64,000 nucleotides of DNA from Cellulomonas palmilytica (GCF_021590045.1 NZ_CP062221.1:558001-622000), one strand, 5' to 3'. Counted from the first letter of the stretch, positions 53,403-63,103 are shown. Numbers and translations are program-made. Notes: generated by a model not told the origin, from the sequence alone.

Positions 53403-54301
53403 GCCTTGTCCTCCTTGGGCCGCAGGGCGGCGATGACGACGATCAGCACGACGGCGATCGTCATGAGCACGAACGCGGCGGCGAACGCCTGCCGCTGCGC
53501 GTCGGCCCCGAACTCCTGGTACGAGTCGTTGACGTAGAGCGTGAGGGTCTGGGACTCGCCCGCGACCGACCCGGACACGACGCGCACGGCGCCGAACTCG
53601 CCGAGCGAGCGCGCGAGGCTGAGCGCGACGCCGTAAGCGAGCGCCCACTTGATCGTCGGGAGCGTGACGCGCCAGAACCGCTGCCACGCGCTCGCGCCGA
53701 GCGACTGCGCGGCCTGCTCCTGCTCGATGCCGGCCTCCTCGAGGGTCGGCACGACCTCGCGCAGCACGAGCGGGAGCGAGACGAGGACCGTCGCGAGCAC
53801 CATGCCGGGCACGGAGAAGATCACGCGGAACCCGGCGTCCTCGAGCGCACCCCCGAACCAGCCGTACGTGCCGTACACGAGGATCAGGGCGACGCCGACG
53901 ACGATCGGCGAGATCGACACGGGCAGGTCGATGACGGCCGAGATGAACCGCCGCCCCCAGAACCGGTACCGCACGAGCAGGTAGCCCATGCCGACGCCGA
54001 ACACGGTGTTGAGCACGACGGCGATGCCGGCGACGACCGCGGTGAGCCGCAGCGCGGCGAGGAAGTCCTCGGACGTGAGCACGTCCCACACGGGTGCGAG
54101 GCCGTCGGCGAACGTGTGCTGCACGACGGACGCGACGGGCAGCGCGACGAGCGCGAGCACGTACCCGATCGCGATGATCCGCAGCACCCACGCGGTGCGC
54201 GTGGTGCGACGCCGGGCGCGGCGCACGCGCGGGTCGACGACGGGCGGGCGCGTCGAGGGGGTCGGCGTGGCCGGGGCGTCCGGCGTCAGGACGTCAGCCA
54301 C
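53399..54301 (-). CDS. cysW: Sulfate ABC transporter permease CysW
   Basis: 300 residues from the GTG at 54301. Six membrane helices and the EAA loop ([20 protein letters not shown]) are visible, as is the [20 protein letters not shown] segment of CysW-type permeases. It forms the channel with CysT. It overlaps cysA by 4 bp and cysT by 8 bp. Confidence 0.92.
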   Translation of the reverse strand: MADVLTPDAPATPTPSTRPPVVDPRVRRARRRTTRTAWVLRIIAIGYVLALVALPVASVVQHTFADGLAPVWDVLTSEDFLAALRLTAVVAGIAVVLNTVFGVGMGYLLVRYRFWGRRFISAVIDLPVSISPIVVGVALILVYGTYGWFGGALEDAGFRVIFSVPGMVLATVLVSLPLVLREVVPTLEEAGIEQEQAAQSLGASAWQRFWRVTLPTIKWALAYGVALSLARSLGEFGAVRVVSGSVAGESQTLTLYVNDSYQEFGADAQRQAFAAAFVLMTIAVVLIVVIAALRPKEDKA

Positions 54302-55142
54302 GGCGGGCCGTCCTGCGCTGCAGCACGTCGAGGACGACGAGCACGACCACGGCGACCACGAGCAGGAGCGTGGCGACCGCGGCGGCCGACACCGTCTCCT
54401 GCGACTCGATCATCTTGAGGATGTAGGACGAGGACACCTGCGTCTTGCCGATCAGGTTGGCGGAGATGAGGATGACCGACCCGAACTCCCCGAGCGCCCG
54501 CGCGAAGCTGAGCGCGGCCCCCGAGACGACGGCGGGGGTGACGGTCGGCAGGATGACGCGCCGGAAGATCGTGAACCCGTTCGCACCGAGCGACGCGGCG
54601 GCCTGCTCGACCTCGCGGTCGGCGTCGATGAGGACGGGCTGCACGGACCGCACGACGAACGGCAGCGTGACGAACAGCAGCGCGAGCACGACGCCCGCCT
54701 GGGTCCCGACGAGGTTGATCCCGAACGGCCCGCTCGGGCCGTACAGCGTGATGAGCACGAGGCCCGCGACGATCGTCGGCAGCGCGAAGGGGATGTCGAT
54801 GACGACCTCGAGGATCCGCTTGCCGGGGAACCGGTCGCGCACCAGGACCCACGCGATGAGCGTGCCGACGACCGCGTTGACCACGGTGACGAGCGCCGCG
54901 GCACCCACGGTGAACCGGATGGCCGCGAGCGCCTCGGGGTCGGTGACGGCGTCCCAGAACCCGGCGATGCCGTCCTCGAACGCGGTCGAGACGATCGCGG
55001 CGACGGGCAGCAGCACCAGCAGGCCGAGCCACAGCACGCCGACGCCGAGCCCGAGCGTGGCACCGCCCGTGAGCTCGCCGGGGCGACGCCCCCGCCCGAA
55101 GGCGGAGGGCGTCGCCCGGTCGACCTGTGCGACGAGGGACAT
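54294..55142 (-). CDS. cysT: Sulfate ABC transporter permease CysT
   Basis: 282 residues from the ATG at 55142. Six helices with the EAA motif QAAASLGANGFTIFRRVILP and the conserved FALPTIVAGLVLITLYGPSG, which is typical of CysU/CysT. The start codon shares one base with the stop of the substrate-binding gene (TGATG), so translation is coupled. A longer open reading frame extends to 56099 but overlaps the binding protein and is not used. Confidence 0.93.
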   Translation of the reverse strand: MSLVAQVDRATPSAFGRGRRPGELTGGATLGLGVGVLWLGLLVLLPVAAIVSTAFEDGIAGFWDAVTDPEALAAIRFTVGAAALVTVVNAVVGTLIAWVLVRDRFPGKRILEVVIDIPFALPTIVAGLVLITLYGPSGPFGINLVGTQAGVVLALLFVTLPFVVRSVQPVLIDADREVEQAAASLGANGFTIFRRVILPTVTPAVVSGAALSFARALGEFGSVILISANLIGKTQVSSSYILKMIESQETVSAAAVATLLLVVAVVVLVVLDVLQRRTARRG

Positions 55143-56188
55143 CAGCCCCGCAGCTCCGCGACGAGGCCAGTCTCCTTGTCGAACAGCTCGTCGTTGACGA
55201 CGCTCCAGCCGCCGAGGCCCTCGACGGTCCAGATCGTGGCCTCCGGGAACGGGTTCGACGGGTCGTTCGCGCCCTCGACGTCCTCGGTGGGCTGCACGCC
55301 CGACGGCGAGCGGAACCCGTGCTCGATGAAGATGGCCTGGCCCTCGTCGGACTTGATGAACTCGAGGAAGTCCTTGGCGGCCTGCGACCCGCTCGTCGTG
55401 ACGGCGGCGGGGTTCTCGATGAGGAACGTGGTCTCGGGGACGATGTAGTCGAGCTCGACGCCCGCCGCGCGGGCCGCGATCGCCTCGTTCTCGTACGAGA
55501 TGAGGACGTCGCCCGTGCCCTTGACGAACGCGTCGGTCGCGGTGCGGCCGGAGTCGTTCCAGCTCACGACGTTGCCGATGAACTTGGCGAGGAACGCCTC
55601 GCCGGCGGCCTTGTCCTCGTTCTCGCCCAGGCCGTGCGTGTACGCGCCGAGCAGGTTCCACTTCGCGGCGCCGGACGTGCCGGGGTCGGCGGTGACGATG
55701 CCGACGCCGGGGGCGACGATGTCGTCCCAGCCGGTGATGTTCTTGGGGTTGCCCTTGCGGACCGCGAGGACGACGACGGAGTCGGACACGATGCCCTTGT
55801 TCTCGTCGGCGTTCCAGTCCTCGGCGATCAGGCCCTCCTTGACGATGTTGTCCACGTCGGGCGTGAGCGACAGCGCGACGAGGTCGGCGTCCTGGCCGGC
55901 GATCACGGCGCGGGACTGCGCGCCGGACGCCCCGAACGAGCCCTTGACCTTCACGCCCTCGCCCTGGTCGGTCTCGGCGAACGCCTCGGCGAGGTCGTCG
56001 TAGGCGGACTGGATGACGGCGAAGCCGACGAGGTCGATGGCGGAGGCCTGCGCGCCGCCGGTGCCGTCGCTCGAGGCCTTGTCGTCGGACGAGCTGCACC
56101 CCGCCACGGCCAGGAGCGACGCGGCGACGAGCGCCGCGGCCAGGCGGGACGACGAGCGGGCGAGGTGCCCGCGGTGGGGGGACTTCAT
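55142..56188 (-). CDS. sbp: Sulfate-binding lipoprotein
   Basis: 348 residues with a lipoprotein signal ending VAGCSSSDD (Cys near 31). The mature part follows the sulfate/thiosulfate binding-protein pattern: GSFGASGAQSRAVIAGQDAD, SLTPDVDNIVKEGLI, VVLAVRKGNPKNITGWDDI and TADPGTSGAAKWNLLGAY. It captures sulfate outside the membrane and delivers it to CysT/CysW. It is the first gene of the operon; its upstream region has three ATTCCGAG-type elements. It diverges from csoR. Confidence 0.94.
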   Translation of the reverse strand: MKSPHRGHLARSSSRLAAALVAASLLAVAGCSSSDDKASSDGTGGAQASAIDLVGFAVIQSAYDDLAEAFAETDQGEGVKVKGSFGASGAQSRAVIAGQDADLVALSLTPDVDNIVKEGLIAEDWNADENKGIVSDSVVVLAVRKGNPKNITGWDDIVAPGVGIVTADPGTSGAAKWNLLGAYTHGLGENEDKAAGEAFLAKFIGNVVSWNDSGRTATDAFVKGTGDVLISYENEAIAARAAGVELDYIVPETTFLIENPAAVTTSGSQAAKDFLEFIKSDEGQAIFIEHGFRSPSGVQPTEDVEGANDPSNPFPEATIWTVEGLGGWSVVNDELFDKETGLVAELRG

Positions 56189-56230
56189 GGTGGGTGTGCT
56201 CCCTGGGGACGAGTGGTCGGGGCCCGGCCT

Positions 56231-56309
56231 ATTCCGAGTTGCCCGATCAGAACGCTCGGAATTCTTGCCACGTCCCATATTTCCCGTCCAGAGCAGTCCA
56301 CATTCCGAG
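56231..56309. promoter_or_regulatory. ATTCCGAG elements upstream of the sulfate operon
   Basis: ATTCCGAG at 56231-56238 and its reverse complement CTCGGAAT at 56255-56262 form a perfect inverted repeat with a 16-bp spacer. A third copy is at 56302-56309. On the gene strand the first reads AACTCGGAAT, close to the AACTCGATA sites before the TSUP gene. This places the sites 43-121 bp upstream of the binding-protein start, suiting an Rrf2-type sulfur regulator. Confidence 0.6.
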
Positions 56310-56393
56310 CACATCGGACGGGGCGGGCGCCGCGCGAGGGGGCGGCGACGAGGTCGCGGGACCCGTCCAGGGACCTTCGGGGACCCTGCGGGA

Positions 56394-56410
56394 ATACCCC
56401 GTGGGGGTAT
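56394..56410. promoter_or_regulatory. CsoR operator
   Basis: ATACCCC-GTG-GGGGTAT is a perfect palindrome with the hallmark of CsoR sites (TACCC...GGGTA). It lies 31 bp upstream of the csoR start and should mediate copper-relieved autorepression of csoR-copZ-copA. Confidence 0.88.
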
Positions 56411-56440
56411 GGTCGTTGGTGAGCCGACGAGGAGGGGCAC

Positions 56441-56722
56441 ATGCACGGCTACACCACCGACAAGGACGACTACCTCAAGCGGCTGCGCCGCATCGAGGGC
56501 CAGGTCCGCGGCATCGCGCGCATGGTCGACGAGGACGTCTACTGCATCGACGTGCTCACGCAGATCGCCGCCGTGACCAAGGCGCTGCAGGCCGTGAGCA
56601 TCGGGCTCGTCGAGGACCACCTCGGGCACTGCGTCGTCGACGCCGCACGCCGGGACCCCGACGAGGGCCAGGCGAAGGTCAAGGAGGCCGCCGACGCGAT
56701 CGCCCGCCTCGTGCGCAGCTGA
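56441..56722 (+). CDS. csoR: Copper-sensing repressor
   Basis: 93 residues with GAGGAGGGG upstream. The CsoR copper ligands are all present: Cys35 (VYCIDVL), His60 and Cys64 (VEDHLGHCVVDA). The helical core starts DYLKRLRRIEGQVRGIARMV. Cu(I) binding releases the protein from its operator and allows copper efflux. It is the first gene of a copper unit with copZ and copA, with gaps of 51 and 82 bp between genes. Confidence 0.95.
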   Translation: MHGYTTDKDDYLKRLRRIEGQVRGIARMVDEDVYCIDVLTQIAAVTKALQAVSIGLVEDHLGHCVVDAARRDPDEGQAKVKEAADAIARLVRS

Positions 56723-56773
56723 CACCACCCCGCACACCCGCACCTCACCCGCACCCACAGCAAGGAGAGCCTC

Positions 56774-57004
56774 ATGACCACCACCACGTTCGGCGTCGAC
56801 GGCATGACCTGCGCGCACTGCGTCCAGCACGTCACCACCGAGCTCCAGGCCATCCCGGGCGTCAGCGACGTCGCGGTCGACCTCGTCGTCGGCGGCTCGT
56901 CGCAGGTCACCGTCACGTCCGAGGCACCCCTGGCCGACGAGGCCGTGGCCGCCGCCGTCGACGAGGCCGGCTACGCACTGACCCCGCGCCGCTCGCTCCT
57001 GTGA
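56774..57004 (+). CDS. copZ: Copper chaperone
   Basis: 76 residues, AAGGAG upstream. A single heavy-metal-associated domain with the Cu(I) motif MTCAHC (residues about 11-16) and the ferredoxin-like pattern [20 protein letters not shown]. It shuttles Cu(I) to CopA in the cytoplasm. Positioned between csoR and copA. Confidence 0.94.
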   Translation: MTTTTFGVDGMTCAHCVQHVTTELQAIPGVSDVAVDLVVGGSSQVTVTSEAPLADEAVAAAVDEAGYALTPRRSLL

Positions 57005-57086
57005 GCCACGCGCTCGTCGTCCCGCCGGACGGTCGAGCGCACCCGTCACCGCACCAGACGACCGCACCCCCACCAGAGGCGGGACC

Positions 57087-59696
57087 ATGAGCACCGACCA
57101 GCAGCCCGGCACGAGCCGGCCACCGACCCTCGTCGTCGACCTCGCCGTCGAGGGCATGACGTGCGCGTCGTGCGTCGCGCGCGTCGAGAAGCGCCTGCAG
57201 CGGCTGCCCGGCGTCACCGCGAGCGTCAACCTGCCGCTCGAGTCCGCGCACGTCGAGGGCGTCGACCCGTCCGTCACGCCCGACGACCTCGTGGCCGCCG
57301 TCCGCGCCGCGGGCTACGACGCACGCGTCACCTCCCCGATCGGCACACCCGCACCCCACGAGCCCGCGTCCGACGAGCCTGCGTCCGACGAGCCTGCGTC
57401 CGACGAGCACGCGTCCGACGAGCACGCGTCCGACGAGCACGCGTCCGACGAGCACGGCGGGCACGACTCGATGGATCACGGGGCGATGGACCACGGGGCG
57501 ATGGACGACGCGATGCTCGCCGAGCACGCACTGTCCGCGCACGCGATGGCGCCCGGCCACGACATGTCGCCCGACGAGGACACCTCCGCGCCGACCGACG
57601 CGCGCGGCGCCGACCTGCGTCGACGCCTCGTCGTCGCGGCGGTCCTCACCGTGCCGGTGGTCGCGCTGTCCATGGTCCCCGCGACGCAGTTCCGCGGCTG
57701 GCAGTGGGTCGTCGCGGCGCTCGCGCTGCCCGTCGCGACGTGGGCGGCGTGGCCGTTCCACCGCGCCGCGGCGCGCGCGGCCCGGCACGGCGCGTCGACC
57801 ATGGACACGCTCGTGAGCATCGGGATCGTCGCGGCGACCGCCTGGTCGCTGTGGGCGCTGCTCCTGGGTGGCACGGGCGAGCTCGGCATCACCATGCGAC
57901 CGACGCTGTGGCCACGTGCCGCGTCCGGCATGGAGGGCACGCAGATGCCCGAGCTGTACTTCGAGGTCGCGGCGGTCGTCACGACGTTCCTGCTCGCGGG
58001 CCGGTTCGCCGAGCACCGCTCGCGCCGCCGCGCCGGCGACGCGCTGCGCGCGCTGCTCGACCTGGGCGCCAAGGACGTCGCGCTCGTCGTGACCGGCGCC
58101 GACGGGCGGCGCACCGAGCGGCGCGTGCCGGTCGACCGGCTGCGCGTGGGCGACGAGTTCGCGGTGCGGCCCGGTGAGAAGGTCGCGACCGACGGCGTCG
58201 TCGTCTCCGGCACGTCCGCGCTGGACACCTCGCTGCTCACGGGCGAGCCCGTGCCGGTCGAGGTCGGGCCGGGCGACGAGGTCACGGGCGCGACGGTCAA
58301 CGCGTCGGGCGCGCTCGTCGTGCGGGCGACGCGCGTGGGCGCGGACACGCGGCTCGCGCAGATCGGCCGGCTGGTCGCGCAGGCGCAGACCGGCAAGGCG
58401 CCCGTGCAGCGCCTCGCGGACCGCATCTCGGCGGTGTTCGTGCCGGTGGTGCTCGTGCTCGCGCTCGGCACGCTCGTGGTGTGGCTCGCGACCGGCTCGG
58501 GTGCGCAGGCCGCGTTCACCGCGGCGGTCGCGGTGCTGATCATCGCGTGCCCCTGCGCGCTGGGCCTGGCCACGCCGACCGCGCTGCTGGTCGGCACGGG
58601 CCGCGGCGCGCAGCTCGGCATCCTCATCAAGGGCCCGCAGGTGCTCGAGCGCACGCGTCGCGTCGACACCGTGGTGCTCGACAAGACGGGGACGGTCACG
58701 CAGGGCCGCATGGCGCTGACCGACGTGCTCGTGCCCGACGGCGCGGCGACGAGCGCGGACGAGGCCCTGCGGTTCGCCGCGGCGGTCGAGCGGCAGGCTG
58801 AGCACCCGATCGGCCAGGCCGTCGCCGCCGCGTGGGACGCGCGCGCGGCAGCGGGTGCGGCGGGTGCGCACGGGGGTTCCGACGAGCCCGTGCGCGGCGT
58901 CGGGGCCGACGGTGTACAGATCGGCTCCGACGAGGTGTACGACTTCGCCGCGGTCGCCGGGCGAGGCGTCGTGGGCGTGGTCCGCACCGCGCACTCGGGC
59001 GTCGGGCTCGGGCGCCGCGTGCTCGTGGGACGCCCCGCCTGGCTCGCCGAGCAGGGCGTCGACACCGGCGACCTGACCGCCGGCTTCGACGCGGCCGAGG
59101 CCGACGGCGCCACCGCAGTCATGGTGGCGTGGGACGGGCGGGCCCGCGCGACGCTCGTCGTCCGCGACCCGCTCAAGGACACCTCGCGCGAGGCCGTCGA
59201 CGAGCTGCGCGCGCTCGGCCTGCGGCCGGTGCTCCTCACGGGCGACAACGCGGGCGCCGCCCACGCGGTCGCACGCGAGGTCGGCATCGACGAGGTCGTC
59301 GCCCACGTGCTGCCCGAGGACAAGGTCGAGGTCGTGCAGCGCCTGCAGGCGCAGGGTCGCCAGGTCGCGATGGTCGGCGACGGCGTCAACGACGCCGCGG
59401 CCCTGGCGACCGCCGACCTGGGCCTCGCGATGGGCACCGGCACCGACGTCGCGATCGAGGCCGCGGACGTGACCCTGGTGCGCGGCGACCTGCGCTCCGC
59501 CGCGCAGGCGATCCGCCTGTCGCGCCGGACCCTGCGCATCATCAAGCAGAACCTGTTCTGGGCGTTCGCGTACAACGTCGCGGCCATCCCGCTCGCGGCC
59601 CTCGGGCTGCTCAACCCGATGATCGCCGGCGCCGCGATGGCCGCCTCGTCGGTGCTCGTCGTGACGAACTCCCTGCGCCTGCGCACGTTCGCCTGA
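57087..59696 (+). CDS. copA: Copper-translocating P1B ATPase
   Basis: 869 residues. An N-terminal metal-binding domain ([19 protein letters not shown], residues about 15-33) is followed by a repetitive acid/His tail (about 90-155), then the ATPase with CPC in [19 protein letters not shown] (near 486), phosphorylation motif DKTGTVTQG (near 531), the P1B His-Pro dipeptide in [13 protein letters not shown] and [20 protein letters not shown] (near 764). It exports Cu(I) at ATP cost. It completes the csoR-copZ-copA unit. The repeat and a Met/His-rich stretch ([12 protein letters not shown]) precede the first membrane helices and probably bind copper. Confidence 0.95.
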   Translation: MSTDQQPGTSRPPTLVVDLAVEGMTCASCVARVEKRLQRLPGVTASVNLPLESAHVEGVDPSVTPDDLVAAVRAAGYDARVTSPIGTPAPHEPASDEPASDEPASDEHASDEHASDEHASDEHGGHDSMDHGAMDHGAMDDAMLAEHALSAHAMAPGHDMSPDEDTSAPTDARGADLRRRLVVAAVLTVPVVALSMVPATQFRGWQWVVAALALPVATWAAWPFHRAAARAARHGASTMDTLVSIGIVAATAWSLWALLLGGTGELGITMRPTLWPRAASGMEGTQMPELYFEVAAVVTTFLLAGRFAEHRSRRRAGDALRALLDLGAKDVALVVTGADGRRTERRVPVDRLRVGDEFAVRPGEKVATDGVVVSGTSALDTSLLTGEPVPVEVGPGDEVTGATVNASGALVVRATRVGADTRLAQIGRLVAQAQTGKAPVQRLADRISAVFVPVVLVLALGTLVVWLATGSGAQAAFTAAVAVLIIACPCALGLATPTALLVGTGRGAQLGILIKGPQVLERTRRVDTVVLDKTGTVTQGRMALTDVLVPDGAATSADEALRFAAAVERQAEHPIGQAVAAAWDARAAAGAAGAHGGSDEPVRGVGADGVQIGSDEVYDFAAVAGRGVVGVVRTAHSGVGLGRRVLVGRPAWLAEQGVDTGDLTAGFDAAEADGATAVMVAWDGRARATLVVRDPLKDTSREAVDELRALGLRPVLLTGDNAGAAHAVAREVGIDEVVAHVLPEDKVEVVQRLQAQGRQVAMVGDGVNDAAALATADLGLAMGTGTDVAIEAADVTLVRGDLRSAAQAIRLSRRTLRIIKQNLFWAFAYNVAAIPLAALGLLNPMIAGAAMAASSVLVVTNSLRLRTFA
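57359..57455 (+). repeat. 15-bp coding repeat in copA
   Basis: Six full units and one partial unit near GAGCnYGCGTCCGAC run through the N-terminal region of copA, encoding (P/H)ASDE repeats. The first ones encode PASDE and the later ones HASDE, so His residues were gained by single-base changes. The frame is preserved because the period is 15. Confidence 0.9.
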
Positions 59697-59750
59697 CGGC
59701 CGGGCGCTCGCCGCCCGTGGCGGCGCGGGTCCTGCTCGCTATCGTGGCAG

Positions 59751-59769
59751 GGCCCGCGCTCCGCGGGCC
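59751..59769 (+). other. Hairpin in the leader of the next gene
   Basis: GGCCCGCG-CTC-CGCGGGCC is a perfect 8-bp stem, 20 bp before the start at 59790. It follows a possible -10 TATCGT near 59740, so it may lie in a 5' leader, or serve as the copA terminator. Confidence 0.45.
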
Positions 59770-59789
59770 GCGACGCGAGGCGGTGCCAC

Positions 59790-60233
59790 GTGACGGCAGG
59801 CGCACGACGGCGGTTCCTGCGCCCCGAGGACCTCGTCGACGTGCTCGCGTACGTGGTGGTGCTGAACCTCGCCGCGCAGTACGCGCCCGCCGTCATCACC
59901 GAGACGTTCGCGCTGTCGCTCGTCGCGGCCGTCCTGCTCAAGCTCGTCCTCGAGGGCGTGCTCGCGCTCAAGGCCGTCGCCCGCCGCCGCCTGCGGGGGG
60001 ACACGACGGCGAGCCGGGTGGTCGGCGCGCTCCTGCTCGCGGTGCTCATGCCCGGTTCGAAGATCGTCGTGCTGGAGCTGTTCGCGTGGGTGTTCGGCGA
60101 CCGCGTGCAGCTGGGCGGGTTCGTCCTGGTCACGCTGCTCGTGCTCGTGCTGCTCGCCGCGCGGCTGGGGGTGCGGCGCCTGCTCGTCGTCCCGACCGAA
60201 CCACCCACCGCACCGCCCACTCCCACCGCGTGA
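59790..60233 (+). CDS. Small membrane protein, unknown
   Basis: 147 residues from a GTG at 59790 (VTAGARRRFLRPEDLVD) with GAGGCGG upstream. Four hydrophobic stretches (about 12-36, 40-58, 76-98, 105-125) and a Pro/Thr-rich tail are visible. No motif identifies a family. It converges on the ABC permease gene with three bases between stops. Confidence 0.65.
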   Translation: MTAGARRRFLRPEDLVDVLAYVVVLNLAAQYAPAVITETFALSLVAAVLLKLVLEGVLALKAVARRRLRGDTTASRVVGALLLAVLMPGSKIVVLELFAWVFGDRVQLGGFVLVTLLVLVLLAARLGVRRLLVVPTEPPTAPPTPTA

Positions 60234-60236
60234 GGG

Positions 60237-61046
60237 TCAGCGGAAGCGGCGACCCTCGTCGGCGCGGTACGCCACCACGGCGAGCGTCGCGAACAGCGCG
60301 GTCCACCCGAGCAGCACGGGCAGCGCGAGCGGGTACGCGTCCACGCCGGCCGTGACCTGCACGACGAGGTCGCGCACGGCACGCGAGGGCAGCGCCTTGG
60401 ACAGCGTGTCGAGCCACGGCGGGAACACCTGCGGCGGCATGAACAGCCCACCGGCGAACGCGAGCGGGAACAGCACGGCCTGCACGACGGCGATCGCGGC
60501 CTTCGCGGACATCCGGTACCCGATCGCGAGCCCCAGCAGCAGGAACGGCACCGCGACGCCGACGACGAGCACGAGGCACTGCAGCGCCTGCCACCAGCCC
60601 AGCTCCGCCGCGGTGAGCAGCCACCCGACGAGCACCACGGGCGCCAGCGCGCAGTACGACCACAGCAGCCCGTTGAGCACGCGACCCGTCAGGCGCGGGC
60701 CGGGACCGGCGGGCAGCGTGCGCAGGTACGGGTCGAACGGCTGCGCGCGGTCCTCCGAGACGCCCGCGCCGAACGAGAACAGGCACGTCGACATCACCGC
60801 GAACGTGCCGAGCTGCGCGACCGCGACGAGCGCGGCCACCGGGTCCTGCGCGACCTCGCGCTGCGGCACCACGAAGAACAGCAGCGCGAGCGCGGGGAAC
60901 AGCAGGTTGCCGATCACGGCGATCGGGATGCGCACGGTCTCGACGAAGCCGAGCCGCGCGTGCAGCCAGACGAGCCGCCAGAGCGCGGGCGGGCGCCCGG
61001 ACCCGACGAGCGCGGGCCGTGCGGGCACCGCGTGGGTGGCGGTCAT
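60237..61046 (-). CDS. ABC exporter permease (ABC-2 type)
   Basis: 269 residues from the ATG at 61046. Six membrane helices and the ABC-2 layout: helix 1 near 35-55 (IPIAVIGNLLFPALALLFFV), a cytoplasmic loop, and the C-terminal half with FAGGLFMPPQVFPPWLDTLS, the usual ABC-2 permease motif before the last helix. It forms the channel of an exporter with the ATPase directly upstream (4-bp overlap). Substrate unknown; drug or lipid export is typical. Confidence 0.88.
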   Translation of the reverse strand: MTATHAVPARPALVGSGRPPALWRLVWLHARLGFVETVRIPIAVIGNLLFPALALLFFVVPQREVAQDPVAALVAVAQLGTFAVMSTCLFSFGAGVSEDRAQPFDPYLRTLPAGPGPRLTGRVLNGLLWSYCALAPVVLVGWLLTAAELGWWQALQCLVLVVGVAVPFLLLGLAIGYRMSAKAAIAVVQAVLFPLAFAGGLFMPPQVFPPWLDTLSKALPSRAVRDLVVQVTAGVDAYPLALPVLLGWTALFATLAVVAYRADEGRRFR

Positions 61047-62107
61047 GAGCGGTCCTCCTGGTGGGCGAGCCGCGGCACGAACGTGCCGTCGAGAGGAGTG
61101 CCGGCGAGGGGCGTGCCGTCGCGGGCCGTGAGGGCGAGGAACGCCTCCTCGAGCGACGCGCCGCGCACCTCGAGGTCGTGGAACGGCACGTCCTGCCCGA
61201 CGAGCGTGCGCACGAGCTCGTCGGCGTCGGCGGCGAGCAGCGTGAGCCGCACGCCGTCGGGCCGGCCGGACGCGTCGAGCGTCTCGACTCCGGGCAGCCG
61301 CTCGACGCGCGGCAGCGCATCCGCGGGCACGGTCACGAGCACGCGGCGGCGCGCGACGAGCGCGACCACGTCCGCCAGCCCGCCGTCGGCGAGCACGCGG
61401 CCCTGCCCGACCACCACCACGCGGTGCGCGAGCGCCTCGACCTCCTCGAGGTAGTGGCTCGTCAGCAGCACCGTCGCACCGTCGGCGTGGTAGTCGCGCA
61501 GCGCCTGCCACAGCACGTGCCGGCCCTCGACGTCGAGGCCCGTGGTGGGCTCGTCGAGCAGCACGAGCCGGGGCCGCCCGACGAGCGCGAGCGCGACCGC
61601 GAGCCGCCGCTTCTGCCCGCCGGACAGGCCACCGGTCTGGCGGCGCGCGAGGTCCTGCAGGCCGAACCGCTCGAGCAGCTCGCCGGTCGGCATGGGCGCG
61701 GCGTAGTGGCCCGCGACGAGCGCGACGACCTCCTGCACGCGCAGGGTCGAGGGCAGGCCGGTCTCCTGCGGCGTGGTGCCCAGGGCCAGCCGCGAGCGCG
61801 CGTCGCGCGGGTCCCCACCGAACAGCCGGACGGTGCCGGAGTCGGGCTTCCGCAGACCGGACACGAGGCTGAGCAGCGTCGTCTTGCCCGCGCCGTTGGG
61901 GCCGAGCAGCCCGACGAGCTCGCCGTGGCCCACGCTCAGCGACACGTCGTCGAGCGCCACGACCGACCCGAACCGCCGCGTGACGTGCTCGGCGACGACC
62001 ACGAGCTCGTCGGCCCGACCCTCGTCGGCCCGGCGCTCGTCGGCCCGGCGCTCGTCGACCCGGCCCTCGTCGTGCCGTCGGTCCCGCCGCAGCTCCGCGC
62101 GCGTCAT
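61043..62107 (-). CDS. ABC exporter ATP-binding protein
   Basis: 354 residues from the ATG at 62107. The first ~35 residues repeat RADE/RRADE, encoded by a 15-bp DNA repeat (about 62008-62070). Then a classical ATPase: Walker A GLLGPNGAGKTTLLSLVSGL, signature GLSGGQKRRLAVALAL, Walker B LVLLDEPTTGLD and the His switch LLTSHYLEEVEALAHRV. DrrA-like C-terminal part. It pairs with the next permease; the regulator gene upstream overlaps it by 4 bp. Confidence 0.92.
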   Translation of the reverse strand: MTRAELRRDRRHDEGRVDERRADERRADEGRADELVVVAEHVTRRFGSVVALDDVSLSVGHGELVGLLGPNGAGKTTLLSLVSGLRKPDSGTVRLFGGDPRDARSRLALGTTPQETGLPSTLRVQEVVALVAGHYAAPMPTGELLERFGLQDLARRQTGGLSGGQKRRLAVALALVGRPRLVLLDEPTTGLDVEGRHVLWQALRDYHADGATVLLTSHYLEEVEALAHRVVVVGQGRVLADGGLADVVALVARRRVLVTVPADALPRVERLPGVETLDASGRPDGVRLTLLAADADELVRTLVGQDVPFHDLEVRGASLEEAFLALTARDGTPLAGTPLDGTFVPRLAHQEDRS

Positions 62108-62406
62108 CGTCCGCTCCCCAGGAGCTCGCGCAGGCGCTGCGCGTAGACGTCGAACGCGAGGCGTCCGGCCGGGGTCAGCGCGACGTACGTCGCGGGCGAC
62201 CGGCCCTCGTACGTCTTGGTGATGGTCACGTAACCCGCCTCCTCGAGGCGCCGCAGATGGGTGGACAGGTTCCCCGCGGTCATCTCCAGCAGCGCGCGCA
62301 GGCGGGGGAACGCGATGCGGTCGCCGTCGCCGAGGCCCACGAGGGTCGCGACGACGCGCAGCCGCGCCGGGGCGTGGATCACGGGGTCGAGCTCGTCGTC
62401 AGGCAC
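62104..62406 (-). CDS. Winged-helix regulator of the exporter operon
   Basis: 100 residues from a GTG at 62406. A MarR/ArsR-like winged helix (HTH_34 type): ARLRVVATLVGLGDGDRIAF, the recognition helix in MTAGNLSTHLRRLEEAGYVT and the wing ITKTYEGRSPATYVALT. It should repress its own operon, possibly via the palindrome at 63090-63103. Its start lies 8 bp inside the preceding gene. The ligand is unknown. Confidence 0.88.
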   Translation of the reverse strand: MPDDELDPVIHAPARLRVVATLVGLGDGDRIAFPRLRALLEMTAGNLSTHLRRLEEAGYVTITKTYEGRSPATYVALTPAGRLAFDVYAQRLRELLGSGR

Positions 62407-63022
62407 CGGCCCGCCCGTCCCGCACGCGCGTCACGAGCGCCGCGACGAGCATCCCGCCGCCGCCCGCGAGCGCGAGCACCGCGTACGAGTCGGGGATCCC
62501 CGCGAACGCGCCGGCCGCACCTGCCAGGAGGATCCAGGCGCCGAGCGCGTACATCGCGATCGCGCGCCACATGAGGCCGCCGGCGATGTAGAGCAGGCCG
62601 ACGACGAGCGCGGCGATCGCGTTGGCGGCGAGGCCGACGACCTCGCGCGAGGCGCCGGCGTTCGCGAGGGCGGCGACGATCACGCCCTGGCCGAGGAACC
62701 CGAGGAACCACGACCAGCCGTACATCGCGCCCTGCTCGGCGCTGCGCCCGCGGATGCCGTGCGTGCGCCTGATGCAGTGCACCGCGGTGACGACCATCGC
62801 GGCGACGATGACCGCGCCGGCGACGACCGCCGCCCACGCGGCCCAGGTGTCGTCGTCGCCGACCGAGAGCCACAGCAGGCCGTAGCCGAGCACCCAGGCG
62901 GTGCCCCACACGCCGAACAGCAGCGGGGCGGACGGTTGCGTGCGGGCGGCGGCCGCACGCTGGTCCGCGATGATCGCGAGCGCCTCCTCGGTGCCCAGCG
63001 GTGCGCTCGTGTCGTCGTCCAT
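62399..63022 (-). CDS. Membrane protein heading the exporter operon
   Basis: 207 residues from the ATG at 63022 (MDDDTSAPLGTEEALAIIAD). A short helical N-terminus with EEALAIIADQRAAAARTQPS, then about six membrane helices, with GWSWFLGFLGQGVIVAALAN among them. The pattern resembles the unnamed membrane component that often precedes a winged-helix regulator and an ABC-2 exporter in actinobacteria. No enzymatic motif. First gene of the operon. Confidence 0.78.
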   Translation of the reverse strand: MDDDTSAPLGTEEALAIIADQRAAAARTQPSAPLLFGVWGTAWVLGYGLLWLSVGDDDTWAAWAAVVAGAVIVAAMVVTAVHCIRRTHGIRGRSAEQGAMYGWSWFLGFLGQGVIVAALANAGASREVVGLAANAIAALVVGLLYIAGGLMWRAIAMYALGAWILLAGAAGAFAGIPDSYAVLALAGGGGMLVAALVTRVRDGRAGA

Positions 63023-63089
63023 GGTGTCCCCCTCGGTGCGGCGGCGCGTCCCGTGGTCGGGTCGTCGGTCCGGCCGCGTGGTTTGTGGC

Positions 63090-63103
63090 GCAAACCAGTT
63101 TGC
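63090..63103. promoter_or_regulatory. Exporter-operon operator
   Basis: GCAAAC-CA-GTTTGC is a perfect palindrome, with partial outer symmetry (TTGTG on the left, CACAA on the right). It is 68 bp upstream of the operon start and close to a divergent CPBP gene. ACAATCGG is directly repeated at about 63106 and 63114. The winged-helix protein is a likely binder. Confidence 0.65.

Noticed and set aside
57359..57455. CRISPR-like repeats
   Set aside because: The 15-bp units are directly adjacent without spacers and in frame within copA.
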